A DNA stretch of 64,000 nucleotides. It comes from RI-92 sp037384645 (GTDB lineage: Bacteria; Pseudomonadota; Gammaproteobacteria; UBA6429; Thiohalophilaceae). A program made the position numbers and the translations under genes. Positions 54,171 to 63,340 of the stretch are shown here, piece after piece; positions within the stretch are counted from its first letter, which is position 1; every line of letters begins with the position of its first letter. The DNA is taken from assembly GCA_037384645.1 (NCBI GenBank), contig JARRNT010000005.1:49786-113785 (forward strand), read 5' to 3'. Below the pieces are notes generated by a model that did no database searches, was not told the DNA's origin, and saw only the letters and a list, made by a program, of their open reading frames with translations.

Positions 54171-54400
54171 TTGTTTCCAGTTAAAGCAACAATTTTGCCA
54201 GTTAGTCGTTCGTTATCAGACTCCATCCGCACGGCTTTGAGACAGGCGGCGCACAGGCAATCCGTATAGCGTTCGGAGACATACTCCAGATGCTCGGACT
54301 CCAGGAATACCGTCTGGCAATGGCACAACAGGATCGAGCCGGACTTGCACTCAAACAATGCCTGGCAACGGGGACAGCGTTTTTGTTCGTGTTTACGCAT
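54161..54400 (-). CDS. Cys-rich CWC family protein, intact copy 1
   Basis: 79 residues. The cysteine pattern CPRC-x5-C-x7-CHC and DCLCAACLK (eight cysteines) fits the Cys-rich CWC family, small probable zinc proteins of unknown role. It begins MRKHEQKR. Its last codons overlap the AAA gene start by 10 nt. No Shine-Dalgarno site is visible; instead the leader contains the repeat motif GGGGTCAGAGTCAAAATT (minus strand). At least eight broken relatives lie in this window. Confidence 0.85.
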   Translation of the reverse strand: MRKHEQKRCPRCQALFECKSGSILLCHCQTVFLESEHLEYVSERYTDCLCAACLKAVRMESDNERLTGKIVALTGNKWR

Positions 54401-54759
54401 TTAAAATTGAGTGATGAAGTCTTAATTTTGACTCTGACCCCAAATATTACCATTTTCCTGCACCCCGCGAATTCCGCTGAGCCAATGGCATTCAATAAAT
54501 CGTCATCCCCTGTCACTCAAATTATGACTCGCCGCCAATCGCCTCACCGCCCTTTAGAATTTAGACTACAGTTTAAGTGTGACTCCCCCGGAATGATAAA
54601 TTTTGAATGGTAGCTTACTGGCTTATTATTACCGGGAAACAAGCAGGTAGCGCATGCGACAAACTCTGTAATGAATGCCCCGTGGCACAATCAGGATAAA
54701 GCTCAATATCTGCGACGAGACAAATAAGCAATTCTACATTACGACCAAAAGGACTTTCT
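54401..54759. other. Region between CWC copy 1 and GGDEF-EAL gene
   Basis: 359 bases, divergent upstream region of two genes. It contains the leader-type motif (54427-54449, plus text TTTTGACTCTGACCCCAAAT). No gene or clear promoter is recognised. Confidence 0.4.
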
Positions 54760-57700
54760 GTGCCTGTACCAGTATCCAGCAAAATGAATTCCCTTAGATT
54801 TATTCCCGGTTTACTTGCCCTGATTCTGGGAATCCTGGGCCTGTTTGGCTGGTTCTTTAATGTTCCTGCCCTGACACGTATTTTGAGCAACTGGAATCCG
54901 ATGGTGCCCAGTACGGCGCTGTGTTTTATCTTGAGCGGCCTGGCACTGTTGAAATGCAAAAGCTCCACTGACCAAAACGCTTCGCTGTTACAGCGCGTAC
55001 TTATCCTGTTAATTCTGTTGCTGGCAGGTGCCCGTGCCGTCGAGCTTGCCACGGGTCGCAACTTCGGGATTGAATTCCTGATAACGGCCTGGGGGGCCGA
55101 ACCCTCCGGGCATATGTCGCCACAGACCATGCTTGGCTTCCTGATTTTTGCTGCCGGCATCCTGGCCATGCGCCGTTCCGAGCAACGCAGATTCGCCTTG
55201 CTGGCGCGCGCTTTGGCACTGACACTGCTGGTTATTGGGGTCGGTGCCTCCGTCGGCTATCTGCTCAATCTCAACATTATTTTTGAAGGCGTGTATGTCG
55301 CCACGGGCTTGATCTGGATGTCTCTGCCTACGGCGATTGGCATGACCCTGCTCGGTATCGGCCTATGGAATCAGTTGTATCGCATGACACAAACAGGTGA
55401 GCGGATCAGTGTGAGTATGCGTGCTACCCAGATTAATCGCGCCATCATCATTGCGCTGATCGTCACCTCGCTTGCCACGGGTGTGACTGGCCTGGTCTTT
55501 CTCGATCGCTCCATCACTCAACAGGCCAGCGTGAATATACAACAACTGTTACAAAGCAGACGCGACTTCATCGAAAACACCATCGAATATCATACGAGAC
55601 ACGCCGAGCTGGCCGCATCCAGTTCACGTCTGCACAACGCACTTATCCATATGCTCGATCAACATCAAGATAAGGACGCCATGACCCAGGCGATAGCTGC
55701 CACCAGCGAATTGCTCACGCAGGGCTTTAGCGGCATCGGCCTGGACCAGGCAGGAAAACGCCGTGTCCTGGCCGGCACCTTGCTGCCAGCGTCTACCTCA
55801 ACCTCCCGTCTTCATGCCCCCCAGGTAACGGAACTCGCCTGGCATCAGGGTTACTATTTGCGACTGCGCATCAGTCTCAGCCAGGCCGGGAGAGACATGC
55901 CTGGTGTCAGGCTGATACTAGAACAGCCACTCCCGGAGCTGGATAAACTTTTTGACGATGCCATCCATTGGGGCAAGACCGGCAATATGGTCATGTGTGC
56001 GCGACAGGATCAAACCCTGCTGTTATGCTTCCCGCATCGCGAAAATAATGCGATGTCGACTGTGCCAGATAAATTTCAAGGCGAACCTATCCCCATGGAA
56101 TATGCGTTGGCCAATCAAAGCGGAATTCGTAAACTGCTTGATTATCGCGGACATAATGTACTCGCGGCTTATACTCCGGTGGGTACGACTGGCCTTGGTT
56201 TGATCCTGCGCATGGATCTCGCGGAGTTGTACGCACCAGCGAAAGATGAGCTTGAGTTCGCGTTGCCATTTCTGGCATTACTGGTTGGCCTGGGTCTGTG
56301 GCTTATACGCTTGCGGGTTAAACCATTGTTGCAGGACCTGGTTGACGCGCACATCGCGGAAAAAGGCCTCCTGCAAAAACTGGACTACTCCAATCGGCTG
56401 CGCAACACCATTCTTGAGAGTGCCGCATACTCCATCATCTCCACCGATGTGAATGGCGTCATTCTCACGTTCAATCATGCCGCTGAACGCATGCTCTGGT
56501 ATCGTGCGGAGGAGATGATCGAGAAGGCCACTCCCGAAATATTTCACGATGCCGATGAGGTAAAGGAGCGCGCACAATCCTTGAGCCAGGAACTGGGCTA
56601 CCCGGTAACACCCGGTTTTGAAGTATTTGTTGCCAAAGCCAAACGCGATTTTCAGGAAGAACGCGAGTGGACTTATGTGCGTAAGGATGGTTCGCGCTTT
56701 CCGGTACGGCTGTCGGTAACGGCATTGCGCGATGAAAACGATGTCCTGCAAGGTTACCTTGGTATTGCCTACGACATCTCCGAACAAAAGCGCGCGGAGG
56801 AATATATCCGCCATATCGCTTTGCACGATGTGTTGACCGGTCTGCCCAATCGGGCCTTGCTTGAAGACCGTCTCATCATGGCAATCGAAAAACAACGTCG
56901 AACTAAACTGCCGTTTGCGCTTGCCATGCTGGACATCGACCGCTTCAAACATATCAATGACACCATGGGCCATCATATCGGTGACCGCCTGCTCAAGGAA
57001 TTTGTCTCGCGCATAAAATCCTGTTTACGTCCCACGGATACCATCGCCCGCATGGGCGGCGATGAATTCATGCTATTACTGCCGGAGACCGACGTTAAGG
57101 CGGCAGAACAAATCATGGCCCGCATCCTCGAGTCCTTGACACAATCGATTGACGTGGAAGTGCAGAAGCTGCACATTACCTCAAGCATCGGCATCAGCAT
57201 TTGTCCAAGAGATGGTGTACACACTCATGAATTGATGCGCTGCGCCGATGTAGCCATGTACTGGGTCAAGGAACACGGCCGTAATGGCTATAAGGTGTAT
57301 TCGCGAAAAATGGACAGTCACGGCGCCGATCGGCTGCGTCTAGAGCAGAATTTGCATGACGCCCTCGACAACGACGGCTTTACTCTTTTTTACCAACCCA
57401 AAGTTGATTTGAAGACTAACACTGTGTTCAGTGTCGAGGCCTTGCTGCGTATGCCAAACGCCAGCGGCCAGCTAAATTCACCTGCTGAATTCATTCCACT
57501 TGCCGAAGAAATTGGCTTAATTATTCCCATCGGCCAATGGGTGCTTAAAACGGCCTGCCGCGATGCAGTCAGGTTACATAAGGCATTAGGAGCGCCACTC
57601 ACCATGGCCATTAATATCTCAGCGCGCCAATTTATGAGTGGTGACCTGTTGGGCACGATCCATCATGCCTTGCAAGATACGCAGCTCAATGCAAGCCAGC

Positions 57701-58116
57701 TTGAACTGGAGATCACCGAGAGCATTCTCATGGACGAACGCATCGATGTCAGCAATGCATTACACGACCTGCGCAACCTTGGTGTGAATATCGCCATCGA
57801 TGATTTCGGTACCGGCTATTCAAGCCTTAGTTACCTGAAGCGGTTTAAAATCAACGAGCTCAAAATTGATCAATCTTTCGTGCGCGACATGACCAACGAT
57901 TCGGAAGACGCCGCCCTGGTCGCCGCAATCATTGCCATGGGGCATAGTCTCAATATCGCCGTTGTCGCAGAAGGGATTGAGACCACCGAACAACTTGCGT
58001 TCCTCACTGCCAACGACTGCGACATGGCCCAGGGATTTTTTATAGGCAGACCACTCTCATTCGATGAATTGTTGCAATGGTTTGCCAATGAGACCCGCTG
58101 GAAGTTAGTGAGCTAA
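54760..58116 (+). CDS. Membrane PAS-GGDEF-EAL c-di-GMP protein
   Basis: 1118 residues. About eight N-terminal membrane segments (11-250) lead into an extracytoplasmic sensor region (about 252-498) and another membrane segment (500-518). Then come PAS (about 545-675), GGDEF (685-850) and EAL (860-1110). GGDEF at 766-770 and the I-site RPTD (757-760) are intact, as are EAL at 893-895 and DDFGTGY at 1014-1020, so both activities are possible. The start is GTG with AAAAGGA upstream; an ATG eight codons in is the alternative. Confidence 0.93.
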   Translation: MPVPVSSKMNSLRFIPGLLALILGILGLFGWFFNVPALTRILSNWNPMVPSTALCFILSGLALLKCKSSTDQNASLLQRVLILLILLLAGARAVELATGRNFGIEFLITAWGAEPSGHMSPQTMLGFLIFAAGILAMRRSEQRRFALLARALALTLLVIGVGASVGYLLNLNIIFEGVYVATGLIWMSLPTAIGMTLLGIGLWNQLYRMTQTGERISVSMRATQINRAIIIALIVTSLATGVTGLVFLDRSITQQASVNIQQLLQSRRDFIENTIEYHTRHAELAASSSRLHNALIHMLDQHQDKDAMTQAIAATSELLTQGFSGIGLDQAGKRRVLAGTLLPASTSTSRLHAPQVTELAWHQGYYLRLRISLSQAGRDMPGVRLILEQPLPELDKLFDDAIHWGKTGNMVMCARQDQTLLLCFPHRENNAMSTVPDKFQGEPIPMEYALANQSGIRKLLDYRGHNVLAAYTPVGTTGLGLILRMDLAELYAPAKDELEFALPFLALLVGLGLWLIRLRVKPLLQDLVDAHIAEKGLLQKLDYSNRLRNTILESAAYSIISTDVNGVILTFNHAAERMLWYRAEEMIEKATPEIFHDADEVKERAQSLSQELGYPVTPGFEVFVAKAKRDFQEEREWTYVRKDGSRFPVRLSVTALRDENDVLQGYLGIAYDISEQKRAEEYIRHIALHDVLTGLPNRALLEDRLIMAIEKQRRTKLPFALAMLDIDRFKHINDTMGHHIGDRLLKEFVSRIKSCLRPTDTIARMGGDEFMLLLPETDVKAAEQIMARILESLTQSIDVEVQKLHITSSIGISICPRDGVHTHELMRCADVAMYWVKEHGRNGYKVYSRKMDSHGADRLRLEQNLHDALDNDGFTLFYQPKVDLKTNTVFSVEALLRMPNASGQLNSPAEFIPLAEEIGLIIPIGQWVLKTACRDAVRLHKALGAPLTMAINISARQFMSGDLLGTIHHALQDTQLNASQLELEITESILMDERIDVSNALHDLRNLGVNIAIDDFGTGYSSLSYLKRFKINELKIDQSFVRDMTNDSEDAALVAAIIAMGHSLNIAVVAEGIETTEQLAFLTANDCDMAQGFFIGRPLSFDELLQWFANETRWKLVS

Positions 58117-58200
58117 GCTGGCACTGGCGCAGCAGGATCGAGCCGGACTTGCACTCAAACAACGCCTGGTAGCGGGGACAGCGTTTTTGTTCGTGTTTGC
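58117..58200 (-). repeat. CWC gene 5' fragment
   Basis: Starts immediately after the TAA of the GGDEF-EAL gene. On the minus strand it reads KHEQKRCPRYQALFECKSGS and ILLRQCQ, then ends. The start codon is lost (GCTGATC in place of GCGCAT). A leader-type motif (ACTCTGAACCCAAATACC) follows at 58253-58270. Confidence 0.8.
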
Positions 58201-58322
58201 TGATCTTTATCAAGTGTTTATTAGTAACTGCATCTATACAAAGTAGTTTTTTACTCTGAACCCAAATACCATATAATGGAAATTACGGTATATTCTGAGA
58301 GTCACCCGCAAGGAGGGTCACT

Positions 58323-58988
58323 ATGAGGTCAGCAAGACAGCTTATTACCACAATAACATTAATTTTATTGGGCATTAGCCCTGTCACACATGCCAGCTCC
58401 ATCGCCGCTGGAGAGGCGATCGTCATGCACGGCAACCATCACGGCGTCATTGCGTGTTCAAACTGTCACGGTCCGGATGGCAACGGCAATGTCGAACAAG
58501 GTTATCCGGCGCTGGCGGGCTTGAATGAACTGTACATTATAAAGGAATTGCATGAGTTTCAAGTAGGCTCCCGAACGGGCGCGGTCATGGATTCCATTGC
58601 CAATCATCTAAGCCAGAAAGATATTGATAACGTCGCACGGTATTTTTCCACCCGGCACCGGCGTCCGAACCACCTGCATTTCACCTCTGATAAACTGGGT
58701 GAGAGGCTTGCCAAGCTAGGGGACGCCAAGCAACACATCCCGGCATGCTTTTCCTGTCACGGTGAAGGAGGACATGGGAATGGCGCCATGTTTCCTGCCA
58801 TTGCTGGGCAAAATATCGCTTACATCAGACGCGAACTGGATCGATTTCGAGAAAACGATCGGCAAGATGACCCAAACGGTATGATGCGTGCTGTCGCGAA
58901 AAACCTGACGGATGATGATATCGGAGCCGTTGCCGACTACGTCGCTTCCTTGAGCGCGACCCCGGCCAAGAAAGCCGCTAGCAAGTAA
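58323..58988 (+). CDS. Dihaem cytochrome c4-type protein
   Basis: 221 residues with a signal peptide (to about HASS, residue 26). Two haem-binding CxxCH motifs are present: CSNCH at 45-49 and CFSCH at 142-146, one in each of two similar halves of about 95 residues (FPAIAGQNIAYIRREL and YPALAGLNELYIIKEL match). This is the cytochrome c4 pattern: a periplasmic electron carrier to terminal oxidases or other partners. AAGGAGGG precedes the ATG and a terminator follows. Confidence 0.93.
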   Translation: MRSARQLITTITLILLGISPVTHASSIAAGEAIVMHGNHHGVIACSNCHGPDGNGNVEQGYPALAGLNELYIIKELHEFQVGSRTGAVMDSIANHLSQKDIDNVARYFSTRHRRPNHLHFTSDKLGERLAKLGDAKQHIPACFSCHGEGGHGNGAMFPAIAGQNIAYIRRELDRFRENDRQDDPNGMMRAVAKNLTDDDIGAVADYVASLSATPAKKAASK

Positions 58989-59014
58989 CTCGGCGCGCCG
59001 GTTAGGCCAGCAAC

Positions 59015-59041
59015 AAAAAGGGAGGCGATGCCTCCCTTTTT
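59015..59041 (+). terminator. Strong terminator after cytochrome c4 gene
   Basis: AAAAAGGGAGGC-GAT-GCCTCCCTTTTT is a perfect 12-bp stem with a three-base loop and a built-in T-tract, 27 nt after the stop. Confidence 0.9.
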
Positions 59042-59103
59042 CGATCGCGCGGGATATTAAGTGGGTCGGTATGTCGTGTGGAATACATCGAACGTGTTTA
59101 TTT

Positions 59104-59124
59104 AATCGTGTTCTGCCCCCTATT
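59104..59124 (-). repeat. Leader-type repeat motif
   Basis: AATCGTGTTCTGCCCCCTAT plus T, close to the copies at 38993, 46625 and 60794. It directly precedes a CWC fragment at 59131 on the plus strand. Confidence 0.65.
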
Positions 59125-59130
59125 ACCTTT

Positions 59131-59182
59131 GCTCAAACAGCGCCTGGCAGCGAGGACAGCGTTTTTGTTCGTGTTTGCGCAT
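59131..59182 (-). repeat. CWC gene 5' fragment
   Basis: About 17 codons from the start codon (CAT at 59180-59182) through KHEQKRCPRCQALFE-type sequence. The start codon lies 5 nt after the stop of the aminotransferase gene. Confidence 0.8.
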
Positions 59183-59187
59183 GCTGA

Positions 59188-60612
59188 TTAGAAATCGAAA
59201 GCGATTCGTGTCAAATCTAGCATTGATTTCGGCGAGGTCTTGATAAGCATTGCTTTGGCCGACTTCATCTTATCCGCCGCCATTTCGATTCGATCAAACA
59301 TCCTCTCATACAACTCGTCGGGCAGCGTCAGTGGTGGCGTGAGACGCACAATTCGGTGCGCATTCAATGCCAGGTTGGCATGAATCCCTCCTCGGTGCAA
59401 CATCATCAATGCCAGCATGCTGGTGAACTCACCAATCATTTCTTCCTGGTGGAAGGCAAAACGCGACGGGATTATCGGCTTAAATTCAATAGCAAACCAC
59501 ATACCAAAACCACGCACCTGTGCAATAAGGGCGGGATGCTTCCTGGCCAGCTGCTTTAATCGCGCCAATCCTTGTACACCTAAATGACGGGATCGCTCTA
59601 CCAGCTTTTCCTCTCGTAGTATTTCCAGCGACTTCAAACCAATAGCCATGGCGAGGGAATTGCCACCGAAGGTATTCGAGTGAATCTTGCATTTCAATCC
59701 ACCCAACATCTTCTCGTATATTTCCTTGCGCGCAACGGTGGCACCAATGGGAATCATGCCGCCACCCAGCGCCTTAGCAAACACCAGAATATCAGGATCC
59801 ATGCCACCCCATTCAATACTCGGCACCCAATAACCACTGCGTCCCAGGCCTGCCTGGATTTCATCGACAATCACCGGAATACCGTGTTTTTTTGCCAGCT
59901 GATCCACACCGGCGAGAAATTCGGGCTTTGGCACAATCACACCTGCCTCTCCCTGGATTGGTTCCAGCACGATAGCAAGGATCTTATCTTCACCACTGGT
60001 GCGGATGCTGTCTTCAACGGCCATCAAGTCACCGAATGGCAGGGTTATTGCTGAATAAGCCAGTGGACGGAACGGCCCCTGCGATTCCTCATTCGCCGTC
60101 AGGCTCAACGCACCGGTAGTTTTGCCGTGGAATCCGCTCTGGAAGTTAATAAAGTGCGTTGCATCAGGTCGCCAGGCCTTAACGAGTTTAATCGCCGCCT
60201 CGATCGCCTCCGCGCCACTATTGGAGAAAAACACTCTGCTATCGGTATGTGATGGTGCCAATTCAGCAATCAACCTGACCAGCTCGGCCTCCAGGGCAGC
60301 ACGCCAGTCAGATAAGGCCTGCTGAGGCAAGCCCATTGCATGCGACTCATTTAAAAAACGCTGGACAAACTTCAATAACGGAGGATACCAATCGCCGAAC
60401 GGCGTTGCCGCGTATCCACTGGCATTGATGCGCGTTTTACCCACTTCATCCTCAAGTTCCCACGGCGAGGTGACCTTGAAAGGCCCCGCCAAGCGCGCAG
60501 ACTTGAGCGCACGGATCAGGTCGGTGTTGCCATATTGTTTTTCAAGCTCAAAAACGGTTTGCGGTGCCAGGCCCGCAAAAACCTCGTCGGTTGTTATCGG
60601 CGTGTGTGTCAT
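59188..60612 (-). CDS. Class III PLP aminotransferase
   Basis: 474 residues from ATG 60612, which has GAGGGA upstream; a start seven codons earlier is less likely. The PLP lysine is K280 in LVFAKALGGGMIPIG, and D250 in VIVDEIQAGLGRSG contacts the pyridine nitrogen. FSNSGAEAIEAAIKLV and NTFGGNSLAMA complete the fold-type I aminotransferase pattern. Closest in style to ornithine/diamine/beta-amino acid aminotransferases, but the substrate is uncertain. It lies downstream of a methyltransferase gene on the same strand. Confidence 0.92.
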   Translation of the reverse strand: MTHTPITTDEVFAGLAPQTVFELEKQYGNTDLIRALKSARLAGPFKVTSPWELEDEVGKTRINASGYAATPFGDWYPPLLKFVQRFLNESHAMGLPQQALSDWRAALEAELVRLIAELAPSHTDSRVFFSNSGAEAIEAAIKLVKAWRPDATHFINFQSGFHGKTTGALSLTANEESQGPFRPLAYSAITLPFGDLMAVEDSIRTSGEDKILAIVLEPIQGEAGVIVPKPEFLAGVDQLAKKHGIPVIVDEIQAGLGRSGYWVPSIEWGGMDPDILVFAKALGGGMIPIGATVARKEIYEKMLGGLKCKIHSNTFGGNSLAMAIGLKSLEILREEKLVERSRHLGVQGLARLKQLARKHPALIAQVRGFGMWFAIEFKPIIPSRFAFHQEEMIGEFTSMLALMMLHRGGIHANLALNAHRIVRLTPPLTLPDELYERMFDRIEMAADKMKSAKAMLIKTSPKSMLDLTRIAFDF

Positions 60613-60715
60613 CCTACATTCCCTCGCTACCACGCAAGCCTGCGCGGCGCCATAATCCCGGTTTAAAAGTTTAGCCTAACATGTGGACCCTTCACTACAT
60701 GTTAGTACGATAATG

Positions 60716-60779
60716 AACCGGACTTGCACTCAAACAGCGCCTGGCAGCGGGGACAGCGTTTTTGTTCGTGTTTGCGCAT
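60716..60779 (-). repeat. CWC gene 5' fragment
   Basis: About 21 codons from the start codon (CAT at 60777-60779) to SGS/F; sequence nearly identical to the intact copy at 63341. It lies upstream of the aminotransferase gene. Confidence 0.8.
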
Positions 60780-60793
60780 ATGAATTTGTAATT

Positions 60794-60814
60794 AATCGTG
60801 GTCTGTCCCTTATT
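60794..60814 (-). repeat. Leader-type repeat motif
   Basis: AATCGTGGTCTGTCCCTTAT plus T, 15 nt from the CWC fragment start codon, in the same arrangement as leader and gene at the intact copies. Confidence 0.65.
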
Positions 60815-60863
60815 TTTTTGGAACCCGAAGAGATTCTAACTAATCGCTGACCCGACATTTTCG

Positions 60864-61676
60864 CTACCCTTTTAATTCAAACACACCTCTGACATAGCGT
60901 ACCTGTCCCTCGTCAAGGCAACGCTTCGCGTTGCCGGCCTTTTCCCCAAGATTGTCTACGTATACGGACAGCCCCAGCTGGCCCTGGGCAGCAGGCGTGG
61001 AATTGGCTTTGTTCGTACTGAATTGCGAAACACTGACGTCTTCAAATATTTCGGTCGCAAACCCAAAGTCAGCGAGAATCGACTGCAACTCATCGCCGCT
61101 GATAAGAAAATTGTGAGCGGGATCGCTAGCCCACGGCAGCGGAAAGTAAGATGTGGCGCCCTGTCCGGCAGTGACTTCCTGCACGGCAAAGCGACCACCC
61201 GGTTTGAGTACACGGGCAATTTCCTGATAGAGCCTTTGCTTGTCTTCGATGTTCATCCCAACGTTTTGCATCCACACCACATCAAAGGAATTATCGGGAT
61301 AGGGCAAGTCGAGGGCACTACCCTGTTGCACAGTAATTTGCGCTTCCATACCTGTCAGTCTATTCAGCAATACGGCGCCGGTGCAGTAATCGGTGGACAT
61401 CTCGATACAGTCCACGCGACAGCCGCTTTCCATCGCCAGAAACCGGGCGCAACCAGCCAGGCCCGCGCCGATATCCAGTACACGGTCGCCAGCGTTTATC
61501 TTTGCCATCTCCAGTAACTCGCGGGATGCCTGCAGTCCCCCCGTGTGGAAATGATCCAGTGCAGCCAGCTCCTCAGGAGTCAACCGTTGCCCAGGGTCGA
61601 GCCCGGCCGCACGCAACCCCTCAAGAATCCTCGCCTCGATATCGCTGGCTGAGTAGTGAATTTCCAGTGTAGACAT
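60864..61676 (-). CDS. SAM-dependent methyltransferase
   Basis: 270 residues, class I Rossmann fold. Motif I VLDIGAGLAG lies at 66-75, CIEMSTDYCTGA is motif II, and LPYPDNSFDVVWMQNVGMNI the post-II region, followed by RVLKPGGRFAVQEV. The layout is that of sarcosine/phosphoethanolamine or small-molecule N/O/C-methyltransferases. The substrate is unknown. It may form a unit with the aminotransferase downstream, although a CWC fragment lies between them. Confidence 0.9.
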   Translation of the reverse strand: MSTLEIHYSASDIEARILEGLRAAGLDPGQRLTPEELAALDHFHTGGLQASRELLEMAKINAGDRVLDIGAGLAGCARFLAMESGCRVDCIEMSTDYCTGAVLLNRLTGMEAQITVQQGSALDLPYPDNSFDVVWMQNVGMNIEDKQRLYQEIARVLKPGGRFAVQEVTAGQGATSYFPLPWASDPAHNFLISGDELQSILADFGFATEIFEDVSVSQFSTNKANSTPAAQGQLGLSVYVDNLGEKAGNAKRCLDEGQVRYVRGVFELKG

Positions 61677-61768
61677 GTTTGCCTCTCTTTATATTTAAAT
61701 TTATGACATATTGCTTACATACAGCCACATTACAGGTACTGCGAATAACAATACTACCGAGACAACAA

Positions 61769-61836
61769 AATCGGACGGGGCTTGCTTTTAATCGCCGCTC
61801 GGGAATCGCGGCAGTGTTTTTATGCGTGTTAACGCA
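61769..61836 (-). repeat. Degenerate CWC gene 5' fragment
   Basis: Strongly diverged but recognisable: GCAGTGTTTTTATGCGTGTT and GGACGGGGCTTGCTTTTAA correspond to the CWC start region. It lies upstream of the methyltransferase gene and next to a hairpin-family remnant (ATTAGGAAATATTACTCTC, 61840-61858). Confidence 0.45.
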
Positions 61837-61915
61837 AGTATATTAGGAAATATTACTCTCAGATACGCTTTTATACCAGGTAACATATATCTCTGGCTGG
61901 CTTTTTATTAGCGTT

Positions 61916-62355
61916 CTACGTGCGACCAGTAGCACTATCCTCTCGTTTAATACAGAGTATTTCGTCGCAAAATCTGCTCAAGCCCACATGTAGAAGATCG
62001 GTAAGATAGCGGTCCGCCAGGATGCAATTTTTGTCTAATTTACTGCCCAAAAGTGGAATCGATACCGCTGCACTTTCGATAATATTGCCTGACATTGTCT
62101 CGAGGACTTCCCGCAACGCGTCTAAAGCGTGGTGCGCACGCGGCGATGTATTCATCAGCATGATGGGTTTATTCGGAAATTCCTCACCGCTCACCAACCA
62201 ATCCAGGGCATTCTTCATTGAACCGCTAATGCCGTGGGCATATTCAGGACTGGCAATGATCAAGCCATCTGCCTACTTGAGGTCTGCTTTCAGCTTAACC
62301 ACGGCCGGCTGACATTGATACTGCAGGACCGAACTGAACTTATCCTGCCATGTGA
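61916..62355 (-). pseudogene. NADPH-dependent FMN reductase remnant
   Basis: The minus strand encodes the flavodoxin-like FMN reductase pattern ADGLIIASPEYAHGISGSMK and NALDWLVSGEEFPNKPIML. An in-frame TAG (K-L-K-A-D-L-K-stop-A-D-G) interrupts it, and the N-terminal GSLR-type phosphate loop is missing because the gene is cut near 62355 at the end of the beta-barrel gene. A shorter frame from 62263 remains open but would lack the flavin site. Confidence 0.8.
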
Positions 62356-62357
62356 GT

Positions 62358-62888
62358 TTAAAAGCGATACAATGCGGATACACTCCATAAGGTCATGGTA
62401 TTAATATCGGCATTCACATCTTCATACTCGACCTGGATTGAAAAGCGATCCCAGTAATTAAAGGCTGCACCAACTCCCCAGGAAAAGTTCGTCCCATCCG
62501 ATGTTGTTGTTGAGGGAGGGGATCCAAATACAGTCGTTGTTTCCTTTACCTTCCAGGCGGCCAGCCCCAGTTTCCCCAATAAATCGATTTTTTGTGTAAC
62601 AGGCCACAAGCCTTTTGCCCAGATTGCAACCGCTGTTGCCTCATACTCTGTCTCTACACCAAACAGGTTCTCCTTGGGCTTACCATAATCGAGATAAGCC
62701 GCTTCAAGCGCCAAGTTAGGATGCAAGCGTATCCCGCCAATGATCTTATACGCATTTCCGTACTCGCCGAATAATCCCTGATTAATTTCCGATTGACCAA
62801 GACCCAGCCCCACATATCCGTCTACTGCATACGCCTGTGCTGGAATGAAGAGAGAAAAAACTAAAACAATTATATATCTGGCATTCAT
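62358..62888 (-). CDS. Outer-membrane beta-barrel protein (OmpA/OmpW-like)
   Basis: 176 residues with a signal peptide ending QAYAVD. The mature protein is an eight-strand barrel pattern of alternating hydrophobic/polar residues: GYVGLGLGQSEINQG, NLALEAAYLDYG, GKLGLAAWKVKE, FSWGVGAAFNYWD, and it ends with aromatic F (YRF), the outer-membrane sorting signal. GGGAG lies 7 nt before ATG 62888. Function unknown; porin or structural role. Confidence 0.85.
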   Translation of the reverse strand: MNARYIIVLVFSLFIPAQAYAVDGYVGLGLGQSEINQGLFGEYGNAYKIIGGIRLHPNLALEAAYLDYGKPKENLFGVETEYEATAVAIWAKGLWPVTQKIDLLGKLGLAAWKVKETTTVFGSPPSTTTSDGTNFSWGVGAAFNYWDRFSIQVEYEDVNADINTMTLWSVSALYRF

Positions 62889-62995
62889 GTCCATTCTCCC
62901 TATCAGATATTTCAAGCGTAGCGTCAGCCTGCACCCTTGCCATGATCTGGATCATGCCTTTTTGTATTTGGAATAATGTTTCAAGCAGGAGAATA

Positions 62996-63045
62996 GGGTC
63001 AGAGAGGAATATTATCTAATATTAGCCATTATTGCTCACTGACCC
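62996..63045. repeat. REP-like hairpin, related to 53508
   Basis: Arms (GGGTCAGAGAGGAATA and its near-complement TATTGCTCACTGACCC) pair at 14 of 16 positions around an 18-nt loop that again contains CTAATATTAG. Confidence 0.7.
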
Positions 63046-63062
63046 GGTTTGGCGCATTTAAA

Positions 63063-63105
63063 GACGTGTGGTTAAATTATAGTTTTTACACTGACCCCAA
63101 ATATT
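63063..63105 (-). repeat. Leader-type repeat (GGGGTCAG form)
   Basis: 43 nt, 39 identical to 52265-52307. It lies just beyond the stop of the 61-residue gene on the minus strand, next to the hairpin at 62996. Confidence 0.7.
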
Positions 63106-63118
63106 CGCAAATATTCGA

Positions 63119-63304
63119 TTATTCCTCGTCTTCTACCATCAACTCGTCGGCAATAAACTCCCAGAACAGATCCCCAAACGTCTGCTCCTCCGCATCCTCC
63201 GCTATTTCTGCCAATCCCTCGTACTTGCCCTCGAAAAGTCGGGGTTGTGCGTCCACAGATTCCTCGACCTGCTTCCTGGCCAACGCTGACATGAATCTCG
63301 GCAT
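63119..63304 (-). CDS. Small acidic protein downstream of CWC copy 2
   Basis: 61 residues, soluble, acidic C-terminus (ADELMVEDEE), with MSALARKQVEESVDAQPRLF near the start. A textbook AAGGAGGAG site precedes the ATG. It follows the intact CWC gene by 36 nt on the same strand and probably shares its transcript. No family recognised. Confidence 0.65.
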   Translation of the reverse strand: MPRFMSALARKQVEESVDAQPRLFEGKYEGLAEIAEDAEEQTFGDLFWEFIADELMVEDEE

Positions 63305-63340
63305 AACTCCTCCTTAATGTATTCATAAAAAGAAAGAACT

